The notes under the pieces are model-generated. The model was given only the letters and a program-made list of their open reading frames with translations. It was not told where the DNA came from and made no database searches. Of a DNA stretch of 64,000 bases, positions 54,776 through 63,352 are shown one piece after another; the stretch's first letter is position 1, and each line of letters starts with the position of its first letter. Source of the stretch: Microbacterium hydrocarbonoxydans (GTDB lineage Bacteria > Actinomycetota > Actinomycetes > Actinomycetales > Microbacteriaceae); the NCBI RefSeq assembly GCF_023715885.1, contig NZ_JAMBOY010000003.1:434001-498000 (forward strand). Direction: 5' to 3'. The position numbers were made by a program, and so were the translations under genes.

Positions 54776-55945
54776 GTGCTCGCATTCCCTGACGGCTTTC
54801 TCTGGGGCGCTGCCACCGCAGCCCATCAGGTGGAGGGGAACAACACGACCAGCAACTGGTGGGTCATGGAGCACGCTCCCGGATCGCCCATGGTGGAGCC
54901 GTCCGGCGACGCCGCTGACCACTTCCACCGGTACCCGGAGGACATGCGCCTGCTCGCCGAGGCCGGGCTCAACTCCTACCGGTTCTCGGTGGAGTGGGCC
55001 CGGATCGAGCCCGAGCGCGGCTTCGTCTCGCGCGCCATGCTCGACCACTACCGACGGATGATCGACACTGCGCGCGACAACGGACTCGACCCGACCGTGA
55101 CACTCATGCACTTCACGGTGCCGCAGTGGTTCCAGAAGGACGGCTTCTGGCGGGCGTCCGACGCCGTCGACCTGTTCGGGCGATACGTCGAGACGGTGCT
55201 CCCGATCCTCGACGACGTCACGTACGTCTGCACGATCAACGAGCCGAACATCGCGGCCATGCTCGCCGGGGGAGAGGATGCCGCGAACCTCGTCGCCTAC
55301 GGCCTCCCCAACCCCGACCTCGCGGTCGCCGACACGCTGCTCGACGCGCACCACCGGGCCTCGGAGATCTTGCACTCCCGGTCCGGCGTCCAGGCGGGCT
55401 GGACGATCGCCACGCAGGCGTTCCACTCCACGGGAGAACCGGGCGCCGACGAGATGCTCGCCGAGTACGGCGACCCCCGCGACCACTGGTACCTGGAGCA
55501 GTCCGCCGGCGACGACTTCGTCGGCGTGCAGGCCTACACCCGCACCTTCATCGGCCCGGAGGGTCCGCGCCCCGTCGCGGCCGACGTCGAGACCACGCTC
55601 ACCGGATGGGAGTTCTTCCCGGCGGCGCTCGAGCTCGGAGTCCGCAGCGCCTGGGAGCGCAGCGGCGGGGTGCCCGTGCTCGTGACCGAGAACGGCATCG
55701 CCACGGCCGACGACACTCGACGCGTCGCCTACACCCAGGGCGCGCTGGAGGGGCTGCACCGTGCGATCTCCGCCGGCATCGACGTGCGCGGCTACCAGCA
55801 CTGGAGCGCGCTCGACAACTACGAGTGGGCGAGCGGCTACGCCCCGACCTTCGGCCTGATCGGCTTCGACCACGAGACGTTCGCCCGTTCTCCGAAGCCG
55901 TCGCTCGCCTGGCTCGGGGAGGTCGCTCGTCGCAACGCGCTCTGA
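54776..55945 (+). CDS. Family 1 glycoside hydrolase (beta-glucosidase-like)
   Basis: A 389-residue GH1 enzyme, shorter than the usual 440-480 residues. It opens with FPDGFLWGAATAAHQVEGN, the acid/base glutamate is Glu156 in TINEPN and the nucleophile is Glu305 in VTENG. The final block WSALDNYEWASGYAPTFGL is the expected substrate-site loop. The lack of a signal peptide means it acts in the cytoplasm on imported beta-glucosides. GTG 54776 follows an AGGAG ribosome site, 50 bases after the ATPase gene. A strong terminator follows. Confidence 0.93.
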   Translation: MLAFPDGFLWGAATAAHQVEGNNTTSNWWVMEHAPGSPMVEPSGDAADHFHRYPEDMRLLAEAGLNSYRFSVEWARIEPERGFVSRAMLDHYRRMIDTARDNGLDPTVTLMHFTVPQWFQKDGFWRASDAVDLFGRYVETVLPILDDVTYVCTINEPNIAAMLAGGEDAANLVAYGLPNPDLAVADTLLDAHHRASEILHSRSGVQAGWTIATQAFHSTGEPGADEMLAEYGDPRDHWYLEQSAGDDFVGVQAYTRTFIGPEGPRPVAADVETTLTGWEFFPAALELGVRSAWERSGGVPVLVTENGIATADDTRRVAYTQGALEGLHRAISAGIDVRGYQHWSALDNYEWASGYAPTFGLIGFDHETFARSPKPSLAWLGEVARRNAL

Positions 55946-55973
55946 CCGCCCTCCGCACGGCGCTCTGACCGCC

Positions 55974-56007
55974 AGCCGTCCGAGGGCCGCTCGGCCCTCG
56001 GACGGCT
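55974..56007. terminator. Terminator hairpin after the beta-glucoside operon
   Basis: Perfect 15-base arms, AGCCGTCCGAGGGCC (55974-55988) and GGCCCTCGGACGGCT (55993-56007), enclose a GCTC loop. It is the strongest hairpin in the window and lies 28 bases after the GH1 stop. The next gene's -10 box (56018-56023) begins only ten bases later. Confidence 0.9.
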
Positions 56008-56029
56008 GCGCCGGGGTTACGCTCGCTTC

Positions 56030-57568
56030 ATGAGCCACGCCTTGACCTCGCGCCGTGGCAGCCGTCTGCGCGCGGCGGCCGCGGGTCTCAGCGCCGCGGT
56101 GGTCGCCGTCGGCGCCGGCGAGCTCGTCGCGGCTGTCGTCGAACCTGCAGCGAGTCCGGTGGCCGTGATCGGCAGCGGCCTGATCGACCTCGCGCCCAGC
56201 TGGGCGAAGGATGCCGCGATCGCCCTGTTCGGCACGGGCGACAAGATCGCGCTGATCACCGGCATCGCCATCGTCCTGGCTGGCGTCGCCGCCCTCGCCG
56301 GCATCCTCGAGGCGCGCCGCGCGGGGCTCGGCGCCGTCGTGCTCGGGGCGCTCGGCGCGCTCGCCCTCGTCGTCGCGATGATCCGTCCGGGTGCCGGGCC
56401 GTTCGCCTGGCTCCCCGGATTGATCGCCGCCGTCGTCGCCGTCGTGGCGCTGCGGCTGCTCATGCGCACGGTCCAGCCCATCCCGTACGTCCGCACCGAG
56501 CCGGAGGAGCGCCGCCGCTTCCTGCTCTGGAGCGCCGGCGTCGCGGCCACGGGCGTCGCCGCGCTCATCATCGGGGGCGTCGCACGTGGGGCGACGCGCT
56601 CGATCGAGGCGGTGCGCTCGGCGCTCCGCCTCCCGCAGCCCATCCGTCCCGTTCCACCCGTGGCGGCGGCTGCCGACCTCGGCATCCGGGGTCTCGCTCG
56701 GATCGTGACCCCGAACGCCGAGTTCTACCGGATCGACACCGCGCTCGTCGTGCCCCGCCTCGACCCGGCGGACTGGCGCCTGCGCATCCACGGGATGGTG
56801 GAGCGCGAGGTCGAGATCGGCTGGGACGAACTGCTCTCGCTGCCCATGCGGGAGTCGCACGTGACACTCGCGTGCGTGTCGAACCCGGTTGGCGGCGACC
56901 TCATCGGCAACGCGCTCTGGCTCGGTCATCCGGTGCGCGAGCTTCTCGCGCGTGCCGGAGTAGACCCGGATGCCGACATGGTGCTGTCCCGATCCGTCGA
57001 CGGCTTCACGGCATCCTCGCCGATCGAGGCCCTCACCGACGACCGCGATGCGCTTCTCGCCATCGGCATGAACGGCGATCCGCTGCCGATCGAGCACGGC
57101 TTCCCCGCGCGGCTCGTGGTGCCGGGGCTCTACGGATACGTCTCGGCGACGAAATGGGTGACCGAGCTCGAGGTCACGCGCTTCGATCGAGCGACGGCGT
57201 ATTGGACGACGCGGGGATGGTCGGCCCGCGGCCCGATCAAACTGCAGTCGCGCATCGACGTGCCGCGGGGTGGCGCCGTCGCGCCGGGCGACACGGTGAT
57301 CGCGGGAATGGCGTGGCAGCAGCACGTCGGCGTCGAGGGCGTCGAGGTGCGCGTCGATGACGGGCCGTGGCGCCCCGCCGCGCTCGCGACGGCGATCTCG
57401 GCCGACACGTGGGTGCAGTGGAGCATCCCGTGGACCGCCGAGGCAGGGTCGCACACGATCGAATGCCGCGCGGTGGGCGCCGACGGCGAGTCGCAGACCT
57501 CCGAGCCCGCCGCCCCGGCACCGGACGGCGCTCAGGGCTGGCACCGCGTGCAGGTCACCGTGGGCTGA
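56030..57568 (+). CDS. Membrane-anchored molybdopterin-dependent oxidoreductase (sulfite oxidase fold)
   Basis: A 512-residue protein. The first 150 or so residues hold four hydrophobic helices. The rest is a sulfite-oxidase-type molybdopterin domain with the molybdenum-ligand cysteine Cys282 in LACVSNPVGGDLIGNALW, then a Mo-co dimerisation domain with WRPAALATAISADTWVQW. The catalytic part probably faces outside the membrane. The substrate is unknown; such fused actinobacterial proteins may act on sulfite, sulfoxides or other oxyanions. ATG 56030 has TACGCT (56018-56023) six bases upstream. Confidence 0.9.
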   Translation: MSHALTSRRGSRLRAAAAGLSAAVVAVGAGELVAAVVEPAASPVAVIGSGLIDLAPSWAKDAAIALFGTGDKIALITGIAIVLAGVAALAGILEARRAGLGAVVLGALGALALVVAMIRPGAGPFAWLPGLIAAVVAVVALRLLMRTVQPIPYVRTEPEERRRFLLWSAGVAATGVAALIIGGVARGATRSIEAVRSALRLPQPIRPVPPVAAAADLGIRGLARIVTPNAEFYRIDTALVVPRLDPADWRLRIHGMVEREVEIGWDELLSLPMRESHVTLACVSNPVGGDLIGNALWLGHPVRELLARAGVDPDADMVLSRSVDGFTASSPIEALTDDRDALLAIGMNGDPLPIEHGFPARLVVPGLYGYVSATKWVTELEVTRFDRATAYWTTRGWSARGPIKLQSRIDVPRGGAVAPGDTVIAGMAWQQHVGVEGVEVRVDDGPWRPAALATAISADTWVQWSIPWTAEAGSHTIECRAVGADGESQTSEPAAPAPDGAQGWHRVQVTVG

Positions 57569-57619
57569 GGCCCGTGACCGCGGCGTAACCGCGCCCGGCA
57601 TCCCGCCTAGAATTGCTCC

Positions 57620-59209
57620 ATGCCCGCAGGCGAATCCTTCTACATCACGACGCCCATTTACTACCCGTCCGACGTGCCCCACATCGGCCACGGGTACACC
57701 TCGGTGGCGGTCGACGCGCTCGCGCGTTGGCACCGTCAGGGCGGCGATGACACGTGGATGCTGACGGGCACCGACGAGCACGGTCAGAAGATGCTCCGTG
57801 CGGCGGCCGCGAACGGCGTCACGCCGCAGGAATGGGTCGACAAGCTCGTCACCGAGGCCTGGTTCCCGCTGCTCGAGACGCTCGACGTCGCGAACGACGA
57901 CTTCATCCGCACGACGCAGGAGCGTCATGAGGAGCGCGTGAAGAAGTTCGTGCAGGCGATCTACGACCGCGGCTACATCTACGCGGGAGAGTACGAGGCT
58001 CTGTACTGCGTGGGTTGCGAGGAGTTCAAGCCGGAGTCCGAGATCCTCGACGGCACCGGTCCCTTCGAGGGGCTGAAGGTGTGCGCGATCCACTCGAAGC
58101 CGCTCGAGCTGCTGCAGGAGAAGAACTACTTCTTCAAGCTCAGCGAGTTCCAGGACCGCCTCCTCGAGCTCTACAAGACGCGGCCCGACTTCATCCGCCC
58201 GGAGTCCGCGCGCAACGAGGTCGTCTCGTTCGTGCGTCAGGGGCTCAAGGATCTGTCGATCTCGCGGTCGGCGTTCGACTGGGGCATCGAGGTGCCGTGG
58301 GACCCGTCCCACGTCATCTACGTGTGGGTGGACGCGCTGCTGAACTACGCGACCGCGGTCGGCTACGGCGACGACCCCGAGACCTTCGACCGCCGCTGGC
58401 CGGCGTATCACGTGGTCGGCAAGGACATCCTGCGCTTCCACGCCGTCATCTGGCCCGCCATGCTGATGGCTGCCGGGCTCGACGTGCCCAAGGGCGTGTT
58501 CGCGCACGGCTGGCTGCTCGTCGGCGGCGAGAAGATGTCGAAGTCGAAGCTCACGGGCATCGCGCCGACCGAGATCACCGACGTCTTCGGTTCCGACGCG
58601 TACCGGTTCTACTTCCTCTCGGCGATCGCCTTCGGTCAGGACGGCTCGTTCTCGTGGGAGGACCTCGCCGCGCGCTATCAGGCCGAGTTGGCGAACGGGT
58701 TCGGTAACCTCGCCTCGCGCACGACCGCGATGATCGAGAAGTACTTCGAGGGCGTCGTGCCGCCGCCCGCGGAGTATCTCGAGCAGGACCTCGTGATCCA
58801 GCGTCTGGTCGCACGGGCGACCACGGACGCGGATGCCGCGATCGAGCAGTTCCGCATCGACGAGGCGATCCGCGCGATCTGGACGGTCGTCGACGCCCTC
58901 AACGGCTACATCACCGCGAACGAGCCCTGGGCGCTGGCCAAGCAGGCCGCCGGTGGGGACGACGCTCAGCGCGAGCGCCTCGGGACCGTGCTGTACACGT
59001 GTGCCGAGGGTCTGCGCGCGCTGGCTGTGCTTCTGTCGCCGGTGATGCCTCAGTCGACCGAGAAGCTGTGGATCGCGCTGGGCGCGGCCGAGAGCCTGGG
59101 CCGTCTGCAGGACCAGCCGATCCGCGAGGCAGGGGCCTGGGGCGCGCTGAAGCCGGGGACGAGCGTCAACGGCCTCGCGCCGCTGTTCCCGCGCGTCGAG
59201 CAGGCCTGA
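57620..59209 (+). CDS. metG: Methionyl-tRNA synthetase
   Basis: A 529-residue class I aminoacyl-tRNA synthetase charging tRNA-Met. The HIGH-type motif is PHIGHGYTS, the KMSKS loop is GGEKMSKSKLTG (about 305-310), and a small metal knuckle with YCVGCEEF and CAIH is present. There is no C-terminal EMAP-like tRNA-binding domain, which fits the shorter actinobacterial form. ATG 57620 has TAGAAT (57608-57613) six bases upstream. The TatD-family gene follows after 13 bases. Confidence 0.97.
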   Translation: MPAGESFYITTPIYYPSDVPHIGHGYTSVAVDALARWHRQGGDDTWMLTGTDEHGQKMLRAAAANGVTPQEWVDKLVTEAWFPLLETLDVANDDFIRTTQERHEERVKKFVQAIYDRGYIYAGEYEALYCVGCEEFKPESEILDGTGPFEGLKVCAIHSKPLELLQEKNYFFKLSEFQDRLLELYKTRPDFIRPESARNEVVSFVRQGLKDLSISRSAFDWGIEVPWDPSHVIYVWVDALLNYATAVGYGDDPETFDRRWPAYHVVGKDILRFHAVIWPAMLMAAGLDVPKGVFAHGWLLVGGEKMSKSKLTGIAPTEITDVFGSDAYRFYFLSAIAFGQDGSFSWEDLAARYQAELANGFGNLASRTTAMIEKYFEGVVPPPAEYLEQDLVIQRLVARATTDADAAIEQFRIDEAIRAIWTVVDALNGYITANEPWALAKQAAGGDDAQRERLGTVLYTCAEGLRALAVLLSPVMPQSTEKLWIALGAAESLGRLQDQPIREAGAWGALKPGTSVNGLAPLFPRVEQA

Positions 59210-59222
59210 CGGAGAAGTCCTC

Positions 59223-60101
59223 GTGCCCGATACCTACGTGCAGCGGCGTGACGGCGACGGGCGCAAAGACCTGCGATACCCCGCGGCTCCCGAGCCCCTC
59301 GCCGTCCCCGTGTACGACAATCACGCGCACCTCGAGATCCTCGACGGCGACGAACCGCTGTCGCTGACCGAGCAGCTCGACCGGGCCGAGTCCGTCGGCA
59401 TCGCCGGCGTCGTCCAGGCGTCGGGTGATATCGAGTCGTCGCGCTGGGCAGTGGAGGCCGCGGCCTCCGATCCTCGCGTGCTCGCCGCGGTGGCGATCCA
59501 TCCGAACGACGCGCCGACGTACGCCGAGGAGGGGAGGCTCGACGAGGCCCTCGCGGTCATCGACGAGCTCGCGGCGCACCCGCGCACGCGCGCGATCGGC
59601 GAGACCGGTCTTGACTTCTTCCGCACCGAGCCCGGGCGTCGCGAACCGCAGTTCGCCTCGTTCGAGGCGCACATCGCTCTCGCGAAGAAGCACGGCATCG
59701 CGATGCAGATCCACGACCGCGATGCGCACGACGAGGTTCTCGAGACGCTGGCGCGGGCGGGCGCGCCCGAGAAGACGGTCTTCCACTGCTTCTCCGGCGA
59801 CGCGGCGATGGCGACCGTCTGCGCGGATGCCGGCTACCACTTGTCGTTCGCCGGCAACGTGACGTTCAAGAACGCCCAGAACCTGCGTGACGCCCTCGCG
59901 GTCACGCCGCTGGACCGCATCCTCGTCGAGACCGATGCGCCGTTCCTCACGCCGACCCCCCTCCGTGGGCGTCCGAACGCGCCCTACCTGGTTCCGATCA
60001 CCGTCCGCTTCATGGCGGCGGAACTCGGCCTCGATGTCGACGAGCTGTGCGCCCAGCTCGCCGCCAACACGCTTCGGGTCTACGGCTCGTTCGAGGCCTG
60101 A
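59223..60101 (+). CDS. TatD family hydrolase
   Basis: A 292-residue metal-dependent hydrolase or DNase of the amidohydrolase-like TatD family. The first metal pair is in YDNHAHLEI (HxH), a bridging glutamate in AIGETGLDFF, and further ligands in QIHDRDAHDE, FHCFSGD and LVETDAPFL, all in family order. GTG 59223 has GGAGAAG just upstream and follows metG closely, as in M. tuberculosis (metG-tatD). Its end overlaps a convergent MFS gene by 22 bases. Confidence 0.95.
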   Translation: MPDTYVQRRDGDGRKDLRYPAAPEPLAVPVYDNHAHLEILDGDEPLSLTEQLDRAESVGIAGVVQASGDIESSRWAVEAAASDPRVLAAVAIHPNDAPTYAEEGRLDEALAVIDELAAHPRTRAIGETGLDFFRTEPGRREPQFASFEAHIALAKKHGIAMQIHDRDAHDEVLETLARAGAPEKTVFHCFSGDAAMATVCADAGYHLSFAGNVTFKNAQNLRDALAVTPLDRILVETDAPFLTPTPLRGRPNAPYLVPITVRFMAAELGLDVDELCAQLAANTLRVYGSFEA

Positions 60102-61342
60102 GCCTTCGCGCTGACGATCTGCGAGATCGGACGCCACACGAGCAGCAGCGTGATCGCTGCGCCGGCGAAGGCGAACCACCAGGGCGCGGTGAGGCCCCAC
60201 ACCTGCGCGATCACGCCGCCGAGCGCCTGCCCGATCACCATTCCGGCGAAGACGCCGACCATGTTCACCGAGGCCACCCGGCCCTGGAGCTCCGCGGGCA
60301 CGAGACGCTGACGCACCGTCGTCGAGATGGTCGCCCACACGAACGCGTACGCGCCGAACACGAACATGATCACGAGTGCGACCCAGCCGGTGGTCGTGAG
60401 CGCGAAGGCCAGGTGCATCAGCACCTCGAGGGAGAGCACCACCCGCATGAGGGTGGCGAAGGACACATGCCGCTCGAGCCACCCGAAGCTCAGGGTGGCG
60501 AGGATCCCCCCGGCGGCGGATGCCGTGGTGAGCGCGCCGTAGCCGACCGCGCCCATGTGGAGATGCTCGGTGGCGTACAGCACGAGCACGCCCCAGGGCG
60601 CCGCCCAGGTCACGTTGAACACGAGAATGATCAGGACCAGGGTGCGCACCGGGGGATTGCGCCAGAGCCAGCGCAGACCCTCGGCGATGTCGGTGTGCAC
60701 GCGGGGTCTCGGCGTGCTGTCCGCGTCGTCCGGGGCGCGGGAAGGAACGGGCGTGTGCGCCATGCGCGAGACGAGCACGATCGCGAGCGTCACGCACAGC
60801 ACTTCGAGCAGGAAGGGCCAGGCCGTCCCCGCCGCGAAGAGGAACGCTCCGAGCGGGGGCCCGGCGAACTGGTTCGCGACGAGATACCCCGCCTGCAGTC
60901 GGGCGTTGCCGAGACCGAGGTCGGCGCGGTCGACGATCATCGGCAGGAGAGTGCTGCCCGCGGTGTCGACGAAGACCTCGGCGGTTCCGTAGAGGAAGGC
61001 CACGGCGAGGACGATGCCGATGTTCGCGGTGTCGGTGATCAGGAAGACGCAGAGGGCGGCGAGCACCGCGGCGCGCGCCGCGTTCGCGACCATGACGAGT
61101 CGGCGGCGGTCGAACCGGTCGGCGATCGCCCCCGCGTGCAGGCCGAAGATCAGCCACGGAAGAAACTGGAGGATCGCTCCGGACGCGACGAGCAGCGGAG
61201 ACGAGGTCAGCGAGGCGATCAGCAACGGAGCGGCGGCCAGCGCGACCCCGTCGCCGACGTTGCTCGTCCACGACGAGGCGAGCAGCCACCGGAAGTCGCG
61301 GCCCATGCGCCGGGGAGCGACCAGTTCACCGAGGGAGGGCAT
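60080..61342 (-). CDS. MFS transporter (MFS_3/EntS-like exporter)
   Basis: A 420-residue transporter with about twelve helices. The opening DFRWLLASSWTSNVGDGVAL and the loop GAIADRFDRRRLVMVANAAR are typical of the MFS_3 group, many of which export siderophores or drugs. The substrate is unknown. ATG 61342 has TAGTGT (61349-61354) six bases upstream. It lies on the opposite strand between the tatD-family gene and rsmA, the position held by rpfB in M. tuberculosis. Confidence 0.9.
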   Translation of the reverse strand: MPSLGELVAPRRMGRDFRWLLASSWTSNVGDGVALAAAPLLIASLTSSPLLVASGAILQFLPWLIFGLHAGAIADRFDRRRLVMVANAARAAVLAALCVFLITDTANIGIVLAVAFLYGTAEVFVDTAGSTLLPMIVDRADLGLGNARLQAGYLVANQFAGPPLGAFLFAAGTAWPFLLEVLCVTLAIVLVSRMAHTPVPSRAPDDADSTPRPRVHTDIAEGLRWLWRNPPVRTLVLIILVFNVTWAAPWGVLVLYATEHLHMGAVGYGALTTASAAGGILATLSFGWLERHVSFATLMRVVLSLEVLMHLAFALTTTGWVALVIMFVFGAYAFVWATISTTVRQRLVPAELQGRVASVNMVGVFAGMVIGQALGGVIAQVWGLTAPWWFAFAGAAITLLLVWRPISQIVSAKAQASNEP

Positions 61343-61396
61343 CCCTGAACACTAGTGCGGACCGGCGACATCGGCGGGGTGGGGGAGAATGGACCA

Positions 61397-62266
61397 ATGA
61401 CCGTCACCCTGCTCGGCGCCACCGAGATCCGTCGCCTCGCCGCCGAGCTCGACGTCACCCCGACGAAGAAGCTCGGCCAGAACTTCGTCGTCGACGCCAA
61501 CACGGTCCGCAAGATCGTGCAGGCCGCGCGGGTGGATGCGGGGGAGCGCGTCGTCGAGATCGGACCCGGGCTCGGCTCTCTCACGCTTGCGATCCTCGAA
61601 ACCGGGGCGGCAGTCACGGCGGTGGAGATCGACCATCGCCTCGCGGCACGGCTGCCGCAGACAGCGGTCGACCACGGCGTCGAGTCCGATCGCCTCACGG
61701 TGGTGGATGCCGACGCCATGCGCGTCACGGAGCTTCCCGGCGAGCCGACGGTGCTCGTCGCGAACCTGCCCTACAACGTCTCGGTGCCGGTGCTGCTGCA
61801 CTTCCTCGAGACGTTCCCGTACCTGCAGCGCGGTGTCGTGATGGTACAGGCCGAGGTCGCCGAGCGCCTCGCCGCGAAGCCGGGGTCGAAGATCTACGGG
61901 TCGCCCAGCGTGAAGGCGGCCTGGTACGGCGAGTGGAGGCTCGCCGGCACCGTGTCGCGTCAGGTGTTCTGGCCTGTACCGAACGTCGACAGTCTGCTCG
62001 TCGCTTTCGATCGCTCCGAGGGCGAGCGCGGCTCCGAGGAGGAGCGTCGTCGCACCTTCCAGATCGTGGATGCCGCATTCAACCAGCGCCGCAAGATGCT
62101 GCGGCAGGCGCTGTCAGGGATCTTCGGCAGCTCGGCCGCCGCCTCCGAGGCGCTCGTCGCGGCCGGTGTCGCACCGACGGCCCGCGGCGAGGACCTCACG
62201 GTCGACGACTATCAGCGTGTTGCGCAGCAGGTCGTCGAGGTCGGCGCGCCGGCCGCCACGGACTAA
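61397..62266 (+). CDS. rsmA: 16S rRNA (adenine(1518)-N6/adenine(1519)-N6)-dimethyltransferase
   Basis: A 289-residue KsgA/RsmA enzyme that dimethylates two adenines near the 3' end of 16S rRNA. The N-terminal [13 protein letters not shown] motif [15 protein letters not shown] and catalytic [10 protein letters not shown] are diagnostic. ATG 61397 is preferred; GGGGGAGA lies nine bases upstream and an in-frame start 14 codons earlier has no conserved sequence. The order rsmA then ispE is conserved in actinobacteria, here with an aldo/keto reductase inserted between them. Confidence 0.97.
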   Translation: MTVTLLGATEIRRLAAELDVTPTKKLGQNFVVDANTVRKIVQAARVDAGERVVEIGPGLGSLTLAILETGAAVTAVEIDHRLAARLPQTAVDHGVESDRLTVVDADAMRVTELPGEPTVLVANLPYNVSVPVLLHFLETFPYLQRGVVMVQAEVAERLAAKPGSKIYGSPSVKAAWYGEWRLAGTVSRQVFWPVPNVDSLLVAFDRSEGERGSEEERRRTFQIVDAAFNQRRKMLRQALSGIFGSSAAASEALVAAGVAPTARGEDLTVDDYQRVAQQVVEVGAPAATD

Positions 62267-62275
62267 TCTGGCACC

Positions 62276-63343
62276 GTGACCGACTCTCCTCGCTTCCGCC
62301 CGAACGTCCCAGAGCTCCACCGCCCGTACGCCGCCGACGAAGGCCGCTATGGGCAGTTCGAGTACCGTCAGGTCGGGTCCTCCGGACTGTACCTGCCCCC
62401 GATCTCGCTGGGGCTGTGGTGGAACTTCGGCGACAACATCCCCCTCGACAACCAGCGCGCGCTGCTGCGCCACGCGTTCGACCGCGGCATCACGCACTTC
62501 GACCTGGCCAACAACTACGGACCGCCCTACGGCTCGGCCGAGAAGAACTTCGGTCGCATCTTCGCAGAGGACTTCCGCCCGTACCGCGACGAGCTCATCA
62601 TCTCGTCGAAGGCCGGCTGGGACATGTGGCCCGGACCGTACGGCGACTTCGCGAGCCGCAAGTACATCCTCGCCAGCGCCGAGCAGTCGCTGACCCGCAT
62701 GGGCCTCGACTACGTCGACATCTTCTACTCGCACCGCGTCGACCCCGTGACGCCCATCGCCGAGACGATCGGCGCGCTCGACACCCTGGTCCGACAGGGC
62801 AAGGCGCTGTACGTGGGCATCTCGTCGTACAGCGCCGAGCGCACGGCCGAGGCGGTCGCGGTCGCGAAGGATCTGGGCACGCCGCTCGTCATCCACCAGC
62901 CCGCGTACTCGATCCTCAACCGATGGGTGGAGGACGGCCTGACCGAGACTCTCGAGCAGTCCGGGCTCGGCGCCATCGCCTTCACGCCGCTCGCTCAGGG
63001 ACTCCTCACCGACAAGTACCTCGGCGACGGCACGGCCGACCGGGCCCAGAAGCGCGGTTCGCTGCCCGACGCGCCGCTCGGCGATGAAGCGCTGCAGATC
63101 CTGCGCTCGCTGAACGAGATCGCCCGCGACCGCGGCCAGTCCCTCGCCCAGCTCGCGCTGCAGTGGACGCTGCGCAGTCCCGTCGTCGCCTCGGCGCTGA
63201 TCGGAGCCTCGCGCCCCGAGCAGCTCGACGAGAACATCGCGGCCGTGAACGGTCCCGCCTTCACCGACGAGGAGCTGTCGCGCATCGACGAGCTCTCCGG
63301 TTCGATCGACGTCGACCTCTGGGCGACCTCCACCGAGCTCTGA
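62276..63343 (+). CDS. Aldo/keto reductase (YghZ/L-glyceraldehyde 3-phosphate reductase-like)
   Basis: A 355-residue NADPH-dependent reductase. The opening YRQVGSSGLYLPPISLGLWW, the catalytic tyrosine in DLANNYGPPYGSAE, the lysine in IISSKAGWDMW and the histidine in IFYSHRVD resemble E. coli YghZ, which reduces methylglyoxal and related aldehydes. The insert GWDMWPGPYGDF is typical of that group. GTG 62276 has TAATCT (62264-62269), whose TAA is also the rsmA stop, ending six bases upstream. ispE begins nine bases after its stop. Confidence 0.92.
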   Translation: MTDSPRFRPNVPELHRPYAADEGRYGQFEYRQVGSSGLYLPPISLGLWWNFGDNIPLDNQRALLRHAFDRGITHFDLANNYGPPYGSAEKNFGRIFAEDFRPYRDELIISSKAGWDMWPGPYGDFASRKYILASAEQSLTRMGLDYVDIFYSHRVDPVTPIAETIGALDTLVRQGKALYVGISSYSAERTAEAVAVAKDLGTPLVIHQPAYSILNRWVEDGLTETLEQSGLGAIAFTPLAQGLLTDKYLGDGTADRAQKRGSLPDAPLGDEALQILRSLNEIARDRGQSLAQLALQWTLRSPVVASALIGASRPEQLDENIAAVNGPAFTDEELSRIDELSGSIDVDLWATSTEL

Positions 63344-63352
63344 CGGCCCGTC

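Noticed and set aside
54758..58507. Reverse-strand open frame of 1249 codons
   Set aside because: It lies opposite GH1, the molybdopterin gene and metG, all with clear motifs. Its translation is arginine/valine/aspartate-rich with no recognisable domain, as expected for a shadow frame in high-GC DNA.
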